Counted from the stretch's first letter, positions 33,420 to 45,106 are shown. The stretch: 64,000 nucleotides of DNA from Tanypteryx hageni (GCA_028673005.1 CM054117.1:48763370-48827369); one strand, 5' to 3'. The notes: generated from the sequence alone by a model not told the origin. Program-made: numbers and translations.

Positions 33420-34513
33420 TTAAACTTAACGAAAGGTTTTTGGTTTTAAGCTCACCTTTCGTTAAAGTTAAGGTATTTTTGATTTAAAATCCAACCGCTT
33501 ATTTTAGTGGAAGTTCCATATCTAAAAACAGAATTTAACAAAGCCATTACAAAACTCATACATGTTTCGTCGACCGAAATTGATAAAATCACCATTCCTT
33601 TTACTTCTTTCATAAAGCCGGCGAAAGAATTAAAAAAGAAGATAAATTGTGGTTTATTACGTCGATGATGACTCAGGCGGTGCGTGAAAAAAAAACGCAA
33701 AGCTCATTGTTCCCGAAATCGAGTTTCAGTCGGTAGTAACCCTGAAATTTTTGGTCCTCGAAATGAGATGACGCTGCAAACTAGACGAGTTTGCCGGAAT
33801 AATAATTGTACTCGCAAGAGAAGTGCATCGCGAAATTATTTAATAGGAAAATTTTACAAGGCTAGCGATAGGAATGGGAGAGAGAATGGAAAAAAAGGAA
33901 ACGATCGGAATCCGACTTTGGTCGGCAGCGAATCTGAACGGATACCTTAAAAATCGCATTGCCGCAAAGCAACCATACATTACTTTCTTTTTCCTTACGG
34001 TGAATTAGTCTCGAGTCACTTAAACAGCAAATATCGAATTAAGGCACGTATTTACGGAGAGCCACGTCCCGGCAACTGCCCCATAAAAACCACAAAATTG
34101 GCCTTTATAGCATTCGGTCAAGAAGGGAAAAATCTCCTGTTTGGTGCCAACCGGCGCGTAATGACCCGCAAAAATTTACGAGCGATCAATCCCTAAATGA
34201 TCCCTAAACATTCTTAGTTACATTCGTCGAGGATCCCGTTCCAGATACATTATATCCCTCGACGGAAATGTCTGCTCCGTTAGGAAACCGTCCCAAATTT
34301 TCGGGACGAATTTCCGTCGTATTTTTTTCCGAGCTAATTTTCCCTTTTCCCCCTCCTCCCGATCTTCTTCTCTCCCCCTTCTCTTTTTCTCGCCCGGTCA
34401 AAAAAAGTGGACGCCTATCTCTCTATCCCTAGCTGCCTTTCTGTCGCCACGGCACACCCAACGATCGTAATCATCTTGCCAACTCCGCCTCTCAAGTCTC
34501 TCTCTAGCATCTG

Positions 34514-34515
<2 letters not shown>
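33420..34515. other. No gene recognised
   Basis: Frames on both strands (33452-33700, 33684-33950) lack domains. A CT-rich stretch occurs at 34340-34400. Otherwise nothing. Confidence 0.45.

Positions 34516-34582
<67 letters not shown>
34516..34582. repeat. (TA)n microsatellite
   Basis: About 33 TA units leading into TACATATACATATA and then (CA)n, directly abutting the TIR element at 34.6 kb. Confidence 0.98.
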
Positions 34583-34594
<12 letters not shown>

Positions 34595-34606
34595 CACACA
34601 CACACA

Positions 34607-35266
34607 CAGCAATATCTCGCTTTACGCGACATATAGGTTCCTGAAAATTTCGCACTAAACGGTGTCATTATGTCAATGTGGGTAGTTTCTATGGACGCGA
34701 AAACTAAAGTGGCTTATTAATTAAAAAAATACGCAGTTATGCTGAAAAGCATCTTCTTGTTGGCTCTCATCCATCAACGCCAGATGAAAATCTTTACATT
34801 TTTCAATAACTTATCTTCATCGGTAATTTTCAAATAGTATAGAAAACTAAAAGCTACGTCGTATTCATGCAAAGATTTAAATAATTCCTGTGCGAATGAA
34901 ATTCTAAATAAATCGGCGAGAAAGTTTTATTTGGCAAGTCGTCTTTGCTTAAAAATATCATCATCATCATCATGCTTCTGTCCGAAGACAGGTTTTAACT
35001 GAATCGCTGCCTCCATTTCTCTCTCTCCCTAGAAGCCTCTTTTATACCTCTATAAGTATTATATCTATCACGACGTTAAAAAAGGGATCTATATACGATA
35101 TTACTAACATCCACAAGCCTGCAAAAAGTGGAACTTTTAATTCATATATGGTTAGGCCGCCTTTAAAGTCGGCAACCTTTGTTTTTTTAAACCTGGTAGG
35201 CGCGGACCTGCCTCGCGCTATAACGAATCCGCTTAAAACGGGGTCGCGCAAAACGAGGTATGCCTG
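34607..35266. mobile_element. TIR element capped by CA/TG microsatellites
   Basis: The left end CAGCAATATCTCGCTTTACG and the reverse complement of the right end CAGGCATACCTCGTTTTGCG match at about 19 of the first 24 positions. Immediately outside lie (CA)n at 34595-34608 and (TG)n at 35265-35282, so the microsatellites are also inverted copies. The interior has GCCTCC and ATCATCATC runs, and a TTCCTGAAAATTTCGC segment also found at 53.66 kb. There is no coding capacity and no clear target duplication. Superfamily unknown. Confidence 0.65.
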
Positions 35267-35282
35267 TGTGTGTGTGTGTGTA

Positions 35283-36075
35283 TATAATATTTCCAACCCT
35301 ATATATATGTAACTTTTCTTTCCCTCTTCCGCTCACCTCCCCTTTCTTCAGAAGAACATAAGACAGCACGCACCCAGTGAAATGAAAAACACGCGGAGAG
35401 AGTGAGGAAGGCAGAGAGGAGACAAAGGTAGGTTCTGTTCGGGCGCCGACTTCGGCGGCCCCGACCCTCGACGTCCTCTGCAATTATTTCTGCCCCGCTT
35501 CGGGGGCCCGACTCTTCGGAAGGGATGGGACTGGAGTGAGAGGAGGAAGGAGAGGGAGATTCTGTCGAGTCTCTTTACCTCTCCACTACCGCTTCCTTCA
35601 CGAGGGCGGGGCACAAAAGGAAAGTTTTTCAAGTCTTTTTTTAAACTTCATTTTTGCCTCCATTTGGGTATGGTATATCCTTCTGGTCCTGACTTCTATT
35701 GGACGGGTGAGGGGAACCATACAATTGTTACGAGTTGTATTCTCTAAAGCGTTATTAATTTTCCTGGCGCATTACTTTAAGCAATTGCTTTAATAATCGT
35801 ATGCCCCGAGGTATATTTTAAGGATGCATTCATATAAATTTATAAAATGAAAATTACCTGTTTATATTAAAAATATCAATTTGTAAATATAAATAATAAA
35901 GAATAATGAAGTGCCTTTCCATTTTAAGTTCACGTTTCCAACGCTGCCAAAATGAAGACTACGCGACCCGTTCATGAGTGAAAAATTATTAATTTGTAAA
36001 GACCAATAATTAAGGCAAAGTGTTATATTATGAACCAGTGAAAAAGCTCGTTTTATTTGCTGAAAAATTAAATTC
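35283..36075. other. No gene; GC-rich pocket 35430-35530
   Basis: The pocket holds GGCGCCGACTTCGGCGG and CGCTTCGGGGG. It could mark a CG-rich regulatory region, but no start-site elements are convincing. A minus frame of 94-98 residues covers it without a domain. Confidence 0.45.
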
Positions 36076-36188
36076 ACTGTAAAACCTCAATACACAGAAA
36101 TAAACGGGACCAAATAATTTGGCATTTTGAAATGTAGAGGCGACATTACCAAATAAGTAGTTTTTTCCTACAGAAGGGGGTTTACAGT
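36076..36188. mobile_element. Short pogo/Tigger-like MITE
   Basis: ACTGTAAAACCTC at the left and the reverse complement of the right end ACTGTAAACCCCC agree at 11 of 13 bases over only 113 bp. The CTGTAAAnCC terminus resembles pogo/Tigger ends. No TA duplication was confirmed. Confidence 0.5.
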
Positions 36189-37859
36189 ATTTATAAAAAT
36201 CTATACTAATTTAGTATATAAAAAGGGTAACGTGAGAGCCTACAGAAAGACAAAGTATAAAGGTCCTTTTTAAGTCAACTGCAGAAAAAAAAATGTCAAT
36301 TACTCCTCATCGGTCGCGCTATCTTGCGAAGCGGAAGACAAGAACATCGACCTCGTTCGTTTAAAACAAAATCTATTTCGGCCAACTTCACGGCCATTCG
36401 AGGTCCCACGCGGGGTATACACGCGGCGTCATAATTCGCCGCGAATAATTTCGATCTCTCGTAATTTATTTTTTCTCTTTGCCATCCGGTCTCCGCCCTC
36501 AGTTGATCTCTCTCGTACCTTAACGAAGTCATTTCGGTAGACGGTTCTCTCTCTCTCCTTCCAACTCACTCCAATCGTCTTTCCGCGCGAGAAATAATGC
36601 GGCCCTAACTTACACTGACGCAGATTGGTGCGCATACGTGACTTTTAGCCGGGCCGTGTCTGAGATCGGTGATTTTTATCGCTCCCACCACGCAGACCCT
36701 TTTTTTTTACCCCCTCTCACCTCGTGCTGTAGCGTGGTTCGTAACACATTAGGCGCGACATATTAAGTCGAAAACTCTCCAGAGAACGCGTTTTTTTATT
36801 TTTCAGCGGTCCCCCTGAGAGAGAAGAAGAAGGCTAACTTATTTCTCTTGTTTTTTTCCTAGCGCGCGTATATTTTCTTCGGCGCGAGTAGGTGGCTATG
36901 TCGTAAGCGTCTCGGAGGCCATCCCTAAACGACAGGAAAAATCACTGGGCCGAGTTTTTATTTTCACCTCCGAACGGAGTCGGGGAATTAGATGTTTATC
37001 TCGGGAATGCGTTCTTTTACTTCTCGTCGAACCTTACCAGCTTACCCGAGGGAGAGATTGGAAATTTATTCCGATTTTCTTCTTCTTCTTTTTCTTCGAA
37101 TCGGGCACGACGAGAAGAACCCGACATTAAGGAGAAGGGAAAAAAGGGAGCGGCAAATCGCCTCATTACCTCGAACCCTTTTGCTCGGGAATACGACGCG
37201 ACATTGTTTATCTCCCGAAATTAAATTCGACGGTTTTTCTCTTGCGCGTTCTCTATCTTAACTACAGGGTGGTCGGAGGGAGTGAGGAAGATACGGAGAA
37301 AGGGAGGAAAAGAGAGGGAGAGGACAGTTGGCCGGTGACTCGTCACGTACAATTAATAAATTTGCCGGAAAAAAAGAACGAACGCCTTTCGTTGGGAGGT
37401 GGTACCGGACGGGATGGTACGTCATTCACCTTTTTTCAAATAAATATTCCTTCCGCTACAACCAAGAGGAAATTACAAATCGAATATCGAGAATGTCCGC
37501 TCTCTCACCCTCTCCAAATTTTCCGCTCTCACGAATTTCTTTGAGAGGAAAGCATATATACACTCCCTTGGGAGAAAAGAGAGAGAAAGAAAGAGAATAT
37601 ACCTCCATCATGTCGATAGCAAGATCGATAAATACGAATAAGTTGTCGTCCACGAAGCGAGCGACGACGGAAAGAGTATTTTAAATAAAAATAGTTATTC
37701 CCCCTTCCCCTCCTCTCACTATACACGGGGCGTGATTTTTCTTCGGCGCTTGTAGTTCGGTGAAATGGACGGCGGTATATTTCTGCTATCCGTTTTAAGG
37801 AAGTGGACGGAGAAGGAAAGAGTAGCGGCCTGAGACCCACCAACTGCTTCGGAATGTGG
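36189..37859. other. No gene recognised
   Basis: CG-containing sequence with several overlapping frames of 65-118 residues on both strands (36296-37843), none with a domain. Short GA patches near 37270-37325. Confidence 0.45.
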
Positions 37860-39190
37860 CATTCCTCTTTTTATTTCGGAAGAAGGGGAAAGGGGTGAGA
37901 GAAACGGGGGGAGAGAGACGTGAAGAAGGGAGGGGAGATGAGGTAGAGAAAAGAGGGAGAGAGGAAAGGGACGGAGAAAGAAAAGGGAGGGAGGAGAGAG
38001 AGTGGAATGAGAAGAGAGAGATATAAGAGAGGGAAGGGAGAGAGGAGAGTTGAGAGGGAGAAAGGAGAAGGTGAGAGAGGGAAAAGAGAGAGAGGGAATG
38101 TTAAGGATTAGAGGACTGGGCGAGGAGGGGAAATGAGGGGAGGGGAGTTGAGGACCAAAAAGAATTCGGGAAAAACGGCAACCATATATATTGCCGCGCG
38201 AAATTTGTCGGTTGGGACGACTTTCAGGAGACCCCGGCATCCATTACGGGATGGCAATTTCGAAGATAAGCAAGCAGTTGGGAGGGGTTTTTCTCCCTTC
38301 ACTCGGGACGGCCCGCGGAATAATGTGCGGGTCTTTCATCCACATCACAAGAGGGGGAGGGGAGACGAGAGAAGAGGGGGAGAATAGAGTGAGGCGGAAA
38401 AGGGAGGGGAAAGAAGATAGAATGGGATCATTGACGAGGGAGGAATAAAGGGAAAGGAAAGAGGTGAAAGACAAGAGGGAGGGGAGAGAGGAGCAATGAG
38501 ACGGGACGAAAGAGTGATAGGAGAAAGAGGGAGAGGAGAAAAAGGGAGTGGAGAGGGATGGAGAGGAGGGCGAGAGAGAAAGAGAGGAAGTGTGGGAGGG
38601 AGAGAGTGGAAGGGGGGAGAGAGAGAGAGGGTGGGGAGGAGAGAGAAGAAAGAGGGGAAGGAGAGAGGGGAAGGAGAGAGGGGAAGGAGAGAGGGGAGAG
38701 AGTGAGAGGAGGGAGAGGGGAGGGGAGAGATAAAGGAGGAGATGGGGAGAGAGAGGTGAGAGATAGGGGATGGAGAGAGAGAGGGGAGGGAGAGAGAGGA
38801 GAGGGAGAGAGAGGGGAGGGAGAGAGAGGGGAGGGGAGAGAGAGGGGGGGAGAGGGGTGAGAGAGTAGAAAAAGAGGTTGGATAGAGGGGAGAGATGCTT
38901 GGGGGAGGGGAGAGAAAGGGAGGAGATAGGGGGAGGAGAGAGAGGGGGGAGAAGAGAGAGAGGTGGAAAGAGAGGAAGAATAGAGAACGAGAAGAATGAT
39001 AGATACAGAGCAGAAAGAGAAAGAGGAAAGAGAGGCGGAGGTACGGGAGAGAATGAGAAAGGTAGAGAAATCACTGAAGACGGAATAGAAGGAGTAGAAG
39101 ATAGGGAAAGCCGAATCAGAAGAGGAAGGAGTAAAACGTTTTCGTCCTTCGGTAAAGAGACCGAGATCGATCCGGAGAAAGAATAAGTCC
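37860..39190. repeat. GA-rich polypurine block with non-purine island
   Basis: Two purine blocks (37860-38160 and 38340-39180) flank an ordinary-composition island (38165-38340). The right block is built on GGGAGAGAGAGG and GGGAAGGAGAGAG variants, for example three tandem GGGAAGGAGAGA units near 38655-38695. The 276- and 264-residue minus frames are Ser/Pro/Leu translations of the complement. Confidence 0.95.
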
Positions 39191-39819
39191 GAGCAGATAA
39201 AATAACACTCGCGATCCTTCACTTCGGTTTTACATTTTTTTGTCGCCTTCCTCCGCTTCCCATTCCTCTACCCCTCCCACCCTCCCCCTCCTAAACCCTC
39301 CCGTTGGTAGAGGACTAAAAGGTTAAACTGGTTGCTGATATCTTTCTGTTCTCCTGGGTGGTTGTGGGGGCGGCAGTGGATGGGGCAGAGAAGGTGCAGA
39401 AGTGCGAAATTCGAGTCGGTTTTGAACGTATCCGCGGAAGGAAAAAAAACTCAAGGCGGCAGATTGAAGAAACAGAGAGAGAGAGAGAGAGAAAGGAGGG
39501 AGGAAGGAGAGGTGAGGGAGGAAAATGATGATAAAAAAGGGAAAGACGGCGAAAATGGTCTCGAGTGGGAAGATGGCGGCCATTAAAACGTATCCTCCGG
39601 AATTGAAATGTCCATTTCTTCCTTCATCTCGTTCGGAATGGGAGGAAAAGCGCGAGTTTTTTTTCTGGCGTGTGCGTATGTGGGTTTCTTTTTAGAGATG
39701 GAGGGTGGGGGTAGGGTGGGGAAGGGGAAGGTTGGGGAAGGGTTGGATGGGGAAGACATGGGGAAAGAGAGGGAGCACGCCGTCGTGTTTGTGCCTAGAA
39801 ATGGAGAACACACACACAT
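39191..39819. other. No gene; C-rich then GA/GT-rich patches
   Basis: C-rich at 39250-39300, (GA)n near 39474-39492, and a GGGGAAGG-rich stretch 39695-39770. No domains. Confidence 0.45.
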
Positions 39820-40849
39820 TGTAAAATCCCGGATCCCTCGGGACCGATCGTATTCCGGGTAATCGAATATTCCGGTTGAACGATATGCCTATGTACAGCT
39901 ACCATAGCAAATAAAAATGAAAAAATCTGATGTGGCCACCACATGACTTTCTCCATACCTGTAATATTTCTAAAAATTTCAAATAGGTTACATAAAAATA
40001 AATATTTTACGAAACTGAGAGAAAATTTTAGACTTTACAAAGAACAGAAATAAACTCAAACCAGAGCCTTCTGATATTGGATATCTCCAACAACTAAGAA
40101 AATAAAAGGAGCTTTACTAAGACGTAACTAAGCGTCAATTGTTAGCAATTGTCGGTAGAGGGCGTGGTGGTGGCAGTTAATAACTTAGTTTTTAAGATAT
40201 TTCTTAAACAATGTATTATATAAAACAATATTACGAACAAAGGTTATAGAAAATTAAATTTCCTATAACTTTTATTCCAGTATGTTTTTAAATATATCGA
40301 ATATTAAAGCTAATATTTCAAAATAACGGATAAATGACTAGAGTAAACACCCACTTTCGGTTGACCGAGTTTTACCAAAAACTAACCAGTTTCATAGAAA
40401 TGTTAAATATAAAATTTCGCAGTGACCTGATTAATAGTTTTTGAGTTAGAGCACCCACAAAAGAGATATCACATACACAGACATCGAGAAAATGGTCAAA
40501 ACGTGTTCAGGGGACCTCAAAACGTGTATTTCCGTTGAAATCTCGAAATCTATTTTTTTCATGAAAACAATACTTTCCCGTACACTATGTATAGAGAAAG
40601 TAAAACTTATGAAAGTAATGAAAACGCCTAAATAAAACGATTGTAATTTGCTGTTATAGTTTAAAGTAAGTATACTAGCCACGTAATACTTCTCCACTAC
40701 ATACTATACTAAATTTATTAAAGGATAAGTAAATGCCGTACATACCTCCGTATGTAATGCGGTAGGAAATACTTTAATACTACATGGTTTAAAAATCCCG
40801 GTTAATCGAAATTTCGCTCATTCGATATTCGGTTAATCTAAAGTTTACT
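39820..40849. mobile_element. pogo/Tigger-like MITE, copy 2, with internal insertion
   Basis: The left part (GTAAAATCCCGG, GGGTAATCGAATATTCCGG, CTACCATAG) and right part (GATAAGTAAATGCCGTACAT, CGGTTAATCGAAATTTCG, AAGTTTAC) align with the two halves of copy 1 at 26834-27197. Both are interrupted just after ACCATAG, here by about 800 bp that include the repeat at 39926-40575. No transposase frame. Confidence 0.55.
39926..40575 (+). repeat. 650-bp interspersed repeat, copy 1 (inverted at 51.8 kb)
   Basis: From ATCTGATGTGGCCACCACAT to the TTTCCGTTGAAATCTCGAAA end it aligns, reversed, with 51768-52425. Matches include AACTCAAACCA, ACGTAACTAAGCGTCA, GGCGTGGTGGTGGCAG and GAGTAAACACCCACTT. Identity looks to be about 80 percent by eye. 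No open frame is conserved, so a LINE 3-prime region or nonautonomous element is possible. Confidence 0.75.
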
Positions 40850-40872
40850 TTATACACACATGTACAGACATA

Positions 40873-40874
<2 letters not shown>

Positions 40875-40936
<62 letters not shown>
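40875..40936. repeat. (TA)n microsatellite
   Basis: About 31 TA units just outside the right end of the pogo-like element. Confidence 0.97.
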
Positions 40937-40939
<3 letters not shown>

Positions 40940-42142
40940 AGGCACGTCTCTTTAAGAGTTATCAATTAAAGTTCTCCGCCGTACCGATTCTTACGTTATT
41001 AAGAGTTTTATTTTTTGGCTGGAGAGAAAGAGGAGGTGCGAGAGGTGGCGGAGAAGGCAAAAAAAGGTACGGTCGACGAATAAAAGCCCGGAAAATGGAT
41101 TATGTCTACATTTGGGATGACTGCGGGACCGTGGATGCGGTAATTTGACCCCTAATTTACGGCGTTTCTTCATTTTTTTTAACCCTTTAAATAAAAAAAA
41201 CCTAAACTTATCTGCCTTTAAAAAAACTTTTCTTTCCGCGAGTTTGATCCCAGGTTCAAATGATTTCGTGTCTTCCCTACCCTCTCCACCATTTCCCCTT
41301 CTTTTTACCGTCTACTTATGGAAGAGATTGCAAGTGTGATTGCGATGTAAGGGGTGAGAATATTTGCGCACCTTTTCGACCGTCTGTTCTGGGCGAAGTG
41401 CTTTCACGTACGTGTTTTATACTCGACGTATATTTTGAAATCTTAATACACACACAAACAAACTTTTCGACGGCAAATTTCGGTTTTACAAGAGAAGGTT
41501 CATTGGTCGGCGAGGTCGCGGCTTGTTGTTCTGTCAAGGTCGTCCGTGTTTTGCGTCTCAGAACCAAGTCCACAAATCGTAATTTACGTCCTTAATAGAT
41601 CTACATAGGTCATTAAACCGCTAATTATTTTACGTTTGGGATTTGAGAACTTCTTTCCGTGTTTGTACAACATTCCCTTTTCTTTTTATGCTCGTTACAA
41701 TAAGGTGTTTCTTGAGTTGTCAAAAGTAAAGCACATCTTCATGTTCCTTATGACTTTTTAGCATACATGCCAGCGCCTTGTATTCTTGTCGGATTTATGA
41801 TTCAAATTTCAAACTGCGCATGCGCACATACAGAGACGCTTCACCTACGCGTTGTTCGTTTTTCAAAAATACGACAAATAGAATAAAAGTATCCGTTACT
41901 ATAAATAGCAGTACAAATTTAACAACTATTTTTATAGATATTATTTATAAAAAGTTATTTATAAAAATTCCTTTTTATATTTTCACTTGTATACCTTCCG
42001 TGCCGCTTAAAACCACGCATTTGGAATTTAAAGATATGATGTGAGATATTTATCTTAGTCTTATGTAAGATACTTCGGTGACCCAACGATTTCAGAAAAA
42101 AAAACACGCCTCAAGGGGGAGACCGAAGAGGTTCTCTAGTAT
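40937..42142. other. No gene recognised
   Basis: Frames of 60-111 residues on both strands carry no domain. Contains the NRF1-like palindrome listed at 41815. Confidence 0.45.
41815..41826. promoter_or_regulatory. NRF1 (erect wing)-type palindrome
   Basis: TGCGCATGCGCA is a perfect 12-bp match to the YGCGCAYGCGCR consensus. No gene start is visible within a few kilobases, so it may be fortuitous. Confidence 0.3.
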
Positions 42143-42396
42143 GTTCGTTTAGTGGTGGCGGGGCGCAGAAGGCACTCTCACTGAAAGACGAGTCCATCCT
42201 TGAGGCGGGACCGCCTATAGGGGAGGCCATGTTTAGCCGTGGGCAAAAGCTGCGCGACCTATTCTCCGAACTATTAGTCCGAACCCAAAATGTGCAACTG
42301 CGCATGGCTATGACGTAGACTTTCCCCTTAAAGGTTCCTCGCCCAAGTCTTTCCCTTCCCCTTTCACGCGTCGTCGACTGCCACCACAAAACGAAC
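42143..42396 (-). mobile_element. MITE family B, copy 1
   Basis: Terminal inverted repeats GTTCGTTTAGTGGTGGCGG and GTTCGTTTTGTGGTGGCAG (after reversal) match at 17 of 19. The 254-bp interior aligns in reverse with 44361-44599, with an exact core CCTATAGGCGGTCCCGCCTC and GGATGGACTCGTC. Noncoding. No clear target duplication, so the superfamily is unassigned. Confidence 0.7.
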
Positions 42397-42885
42397 GCGC
42401 AATACTTATAATGAGCACATTATAGTTCGAAAAGCTTCCCTCGACTCAACTTTCCAGCATACGTATAACGCCATCGGTTCTACAGTTTGTATCCGATAGA
42501 TGTCCTTTCTACCACCCAAGTACAGTTGTTTCTTTTTACATTTCCGCTTCATTATATATTACCTATAAATTTTTCTCGCGTAACACTTCTGAAAAACCCG
42601 ACTCAGGATGCTCATTTTAGCATCAAATTGCTAACGCCCAAACGCACCAGTGGAATTTCAATTTTTATTCCGACACGCGTCGATGATATGGTGGCTCCAG
42701 CTTCTTCACTTCGATACCTATCGTACACACATCTGGACGAACGAAGAGAAAAATTAATCCCTGAGGGCATTTATCGAAATAAAATGTTTGAATTTCTCCA
42801 CGTAAAAGCATGATATCGAAATGAGCGTAGCGAACTACGAAAAACAGATTAGGATAATTGAGCGATGAATTACCTCTGAAGGCCT
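42397..42885. other. No gene recognised
   Basis: The 108-residue plus frame at 42487-42813 shows no domain, signal peptide or repeat match. Confidence 0.45.
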
Positions 42886-43189
42886 CAGTACACCTGGTTT
42901 AAGGAGCGCCTAGGGTTATTTTGGCGCCCCGGGCGAGAAATGGCTCCTCCTTCCGTAAATCTTTGTCAAGATATTTTTAAAAGAGCTTGTTTATTTATTC
43001 ACTGCTCCGTAAAATAATGAAAATTAGAAGGACTTTCCTCCAGATCCACGCCTGTCCCGCGATAAAAATTGGAATCCAACATTTATTCACTTGCAGCCAA
43101 TGCATAGATAGGTGATCGGGTTATGACCCCCAATACTTTGGCGCCCCGGGCAGCCCCGCCCCGCTCGCCGGTTCCTCGGGCCGGCCCTG
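42886..43189. mobile_element. hAT-like element, GGCGCCCCGGG family
   Basis: The right end GGGCCGGCCCTG (reversed CAGGGCCGGCCCGAGG) is a typical hAT terminus. The left end CAGTACACCTGGTTTAAGG is weaker. TTTTGGCGCCCCGGGC near the left and TTTGGCGCCCCGGGCAGC near the right are subterminal repeats. No 8-bp duplication survives. Confidence 0.55.
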
Positions 43190-44360
43190 TCTGGTATATT
43201 CGACCGCTACGCGGATTTATGGTTTTAACCATGTAATCTTTTGGATACGAGCCAAGAGGTATGCTCGGTAACTCATGATTTTCCTTTTTTATCCGAATAA
43301 CGAATGCGAGCCGACTCCTTCCCTATGATAAGCACGGAAAACGGCCATTTGTGAGACGATTTCCAGTGAAATTCGGTGAGATAGAATGAAAGAGTCGACC
43401 GGAAGAGAGAGAGAGAGAGGAGGAGGAGAACCACGTAAAAAAAAAATTAAAAAGAAACACCCCAGAAACCGGAGAGGAAAATCGTCCAAGCATTCAACGT
43501 CAAAAGAGTCAAAAATCATTCCCTTATTATATAAAATGAAAGAAGGAACGGAAACGTCCTTTCGAGAGGTATTTTTCTTTTCCTCCGCGGTCGTAAAAAT
43601 GCACCTTTTCTCCTCCCCCTAAGCCCTTAACGCCATCTCGTAAGTCTCCTTGGCGGTAAAATGAGGGCGCCGCCGGAAGAAACATCTCGGGATGTCATTG
43701 AGAGAGAGAGAGTGTAGCGAGTGGGAGTGAGAGAGGGGGTGGAGGGAGGTAGAGAGAAGGAGATGGGAGGGAGGGAGGTAAGCGGGGGAATAGGCAATGC
43801 GGTAAAGGGAAAAAAGCCTCAAATATTCGTCTGAGTGGCGGCCAGGAGGCACAGGAAGTGGGAAATTGCTGTGTTGCGAGGGAGGGAAAAACAGGTAGTA
43901 GGTGGTTCGGAAGGTTGGAGACGGAGAAATACAGAGAAGGGGGCGTGGTGGGGAAGAGGAGGATCGGGCGGGAGAAATGAGGATGAGATGGATGAAGGGA
44001 GACGAAAGAGGGAGCAAGAATGGGTAAAAGAAGAGAAATTGAGAAAGTAGAGGCGAATCCAATTGGATGTAGGGTTCGAAGGTGCGCTCACCCCCCCCCC
44101 CTTGAATGTTCCCATTGCTCTCCAATGGATGCATTCTTGAACCCATTCCGCGCTTAAGTTCTTGATACGGAGCTGCAGATTGGGGTCCATGGTGCGACGA
44201 AAAGAAATATTCTGCCAGAGAGTAGGGATTTTCAGAATAAAGGATCGTCGGACGTGGCTGATTCGTGAGGAGAGGGTGATTGTGATTGCTCTCCTTCTCC
44301 CCCCCAACTCATGGTAAGTTACCGGGAGAGAAGGGTAGCGAGGATGAGGTATTACTTGCG
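43190..44360. other. No gene; GA patches and a C10 homopolymer
   Basis: Purine patches at 43400-43480, 43700-43790 and 43860-44050, and a C run near 44090-44101. Frames at 43619-44307 are Ser/Pro/Leu-rich low complexity. Confidence 0.5.
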
Positions 44361-44599
44361 CGCTCTAAGGTGGCAGGCAGAGACGCGTGAGAGTGGAAGG
44401 GAAGGAATGGGAAGGAGAAACTTGAAGGGGAAGCCGACGTCAGAGCCAATGCGCAGTAACACAATTTTGGTTCGCATGAGTCCAAGTTCGCGCATCAAAT
44501 GCCCACACCTAAACACCACCTCCCCTATAGGCGGTCCCGCCTCGAGGATGGACTCGTCCTTCCGTAAATGTGCCTATTGCTCACCGCCACGTTAGAGCG
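44361..44599 (+). mobile_element. MITE family B, copy 2
   Basis: The ends CGCTCTAAGGTGGCAG and, reversed, CGCTCTAACGTGGCGG match at 14 of 16. The interior is the reverse orientation of 42143-42396, with the core CCTATAGGCGGTCCCGCCTC conserved exactly. The outer eight bases differ between the two copies but stay paired within each copy. Confidence 0.7.
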
Positions 44600-45106
44600 T
44601 TTTTACTATAGTATTAACGAGAGGGAACGATTGAGCAAGAAAAGGAATCAAAAGGTAATTTAAATGCCCATTTTACCCGCACACACATGTAAACAGGTGC
44701 TCTGTATAAATTTTTACGTCTGCACAAGGAAGTTAAAATACACGTCCTTTTCCTCAACTTGAAACATATTTTGTTGCTGTTAATTACATCGCTAGCAGAC
44801 CGTATTGTAAATAAAATGTGCGGTGTTTGTATTCACTTTGTCTTGCAATATGTAACATGGTTTTTAAGTTCATTTGCGTTTGAAACTTTTGAAAGAGCAA
44901 ATTTAAAAATAGCCTATTCTCCTTCCCATTTTGAGAAAATAAATTCCCCTCGAATCGATTCGATGCGACTGATTTAGACAATGACCTAAAACATTTAAGA
45001 TGTCACGTAAATACATAATTAATGGAATTGAATAAGCCATCCTTATATTATTCCTAATGCACAAACTAAACTCCGTATTGTCTTAACAATAGACGCACAT
45101 GGTATA
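44600..45106. other. No gene recognised
   Basis: AT-rich sequence. Two overlapping frames of 65-72 residues lack domains. Confidence 0.4.

Noticed and set aside
38244..39222. Minus-strand open frames of 276 and 264 residues
   Set aside because: Both are Ser/Pro/Leu-rich translations of the complement of a GA block. Several frames are open at once because the repeat lacks stop codons.
44090..44101. Run of C bases as a possible structural signal
   Set aside because: A short homopolymer, just as likely a sequencing or assembly artefact.
42111..44595. Two open frames sharing the peptide SPIGGPASRMDSSF
   Set aside because: The similarity comes from the two inverted copies of one noncoding MITE family, not from a conserved protein.
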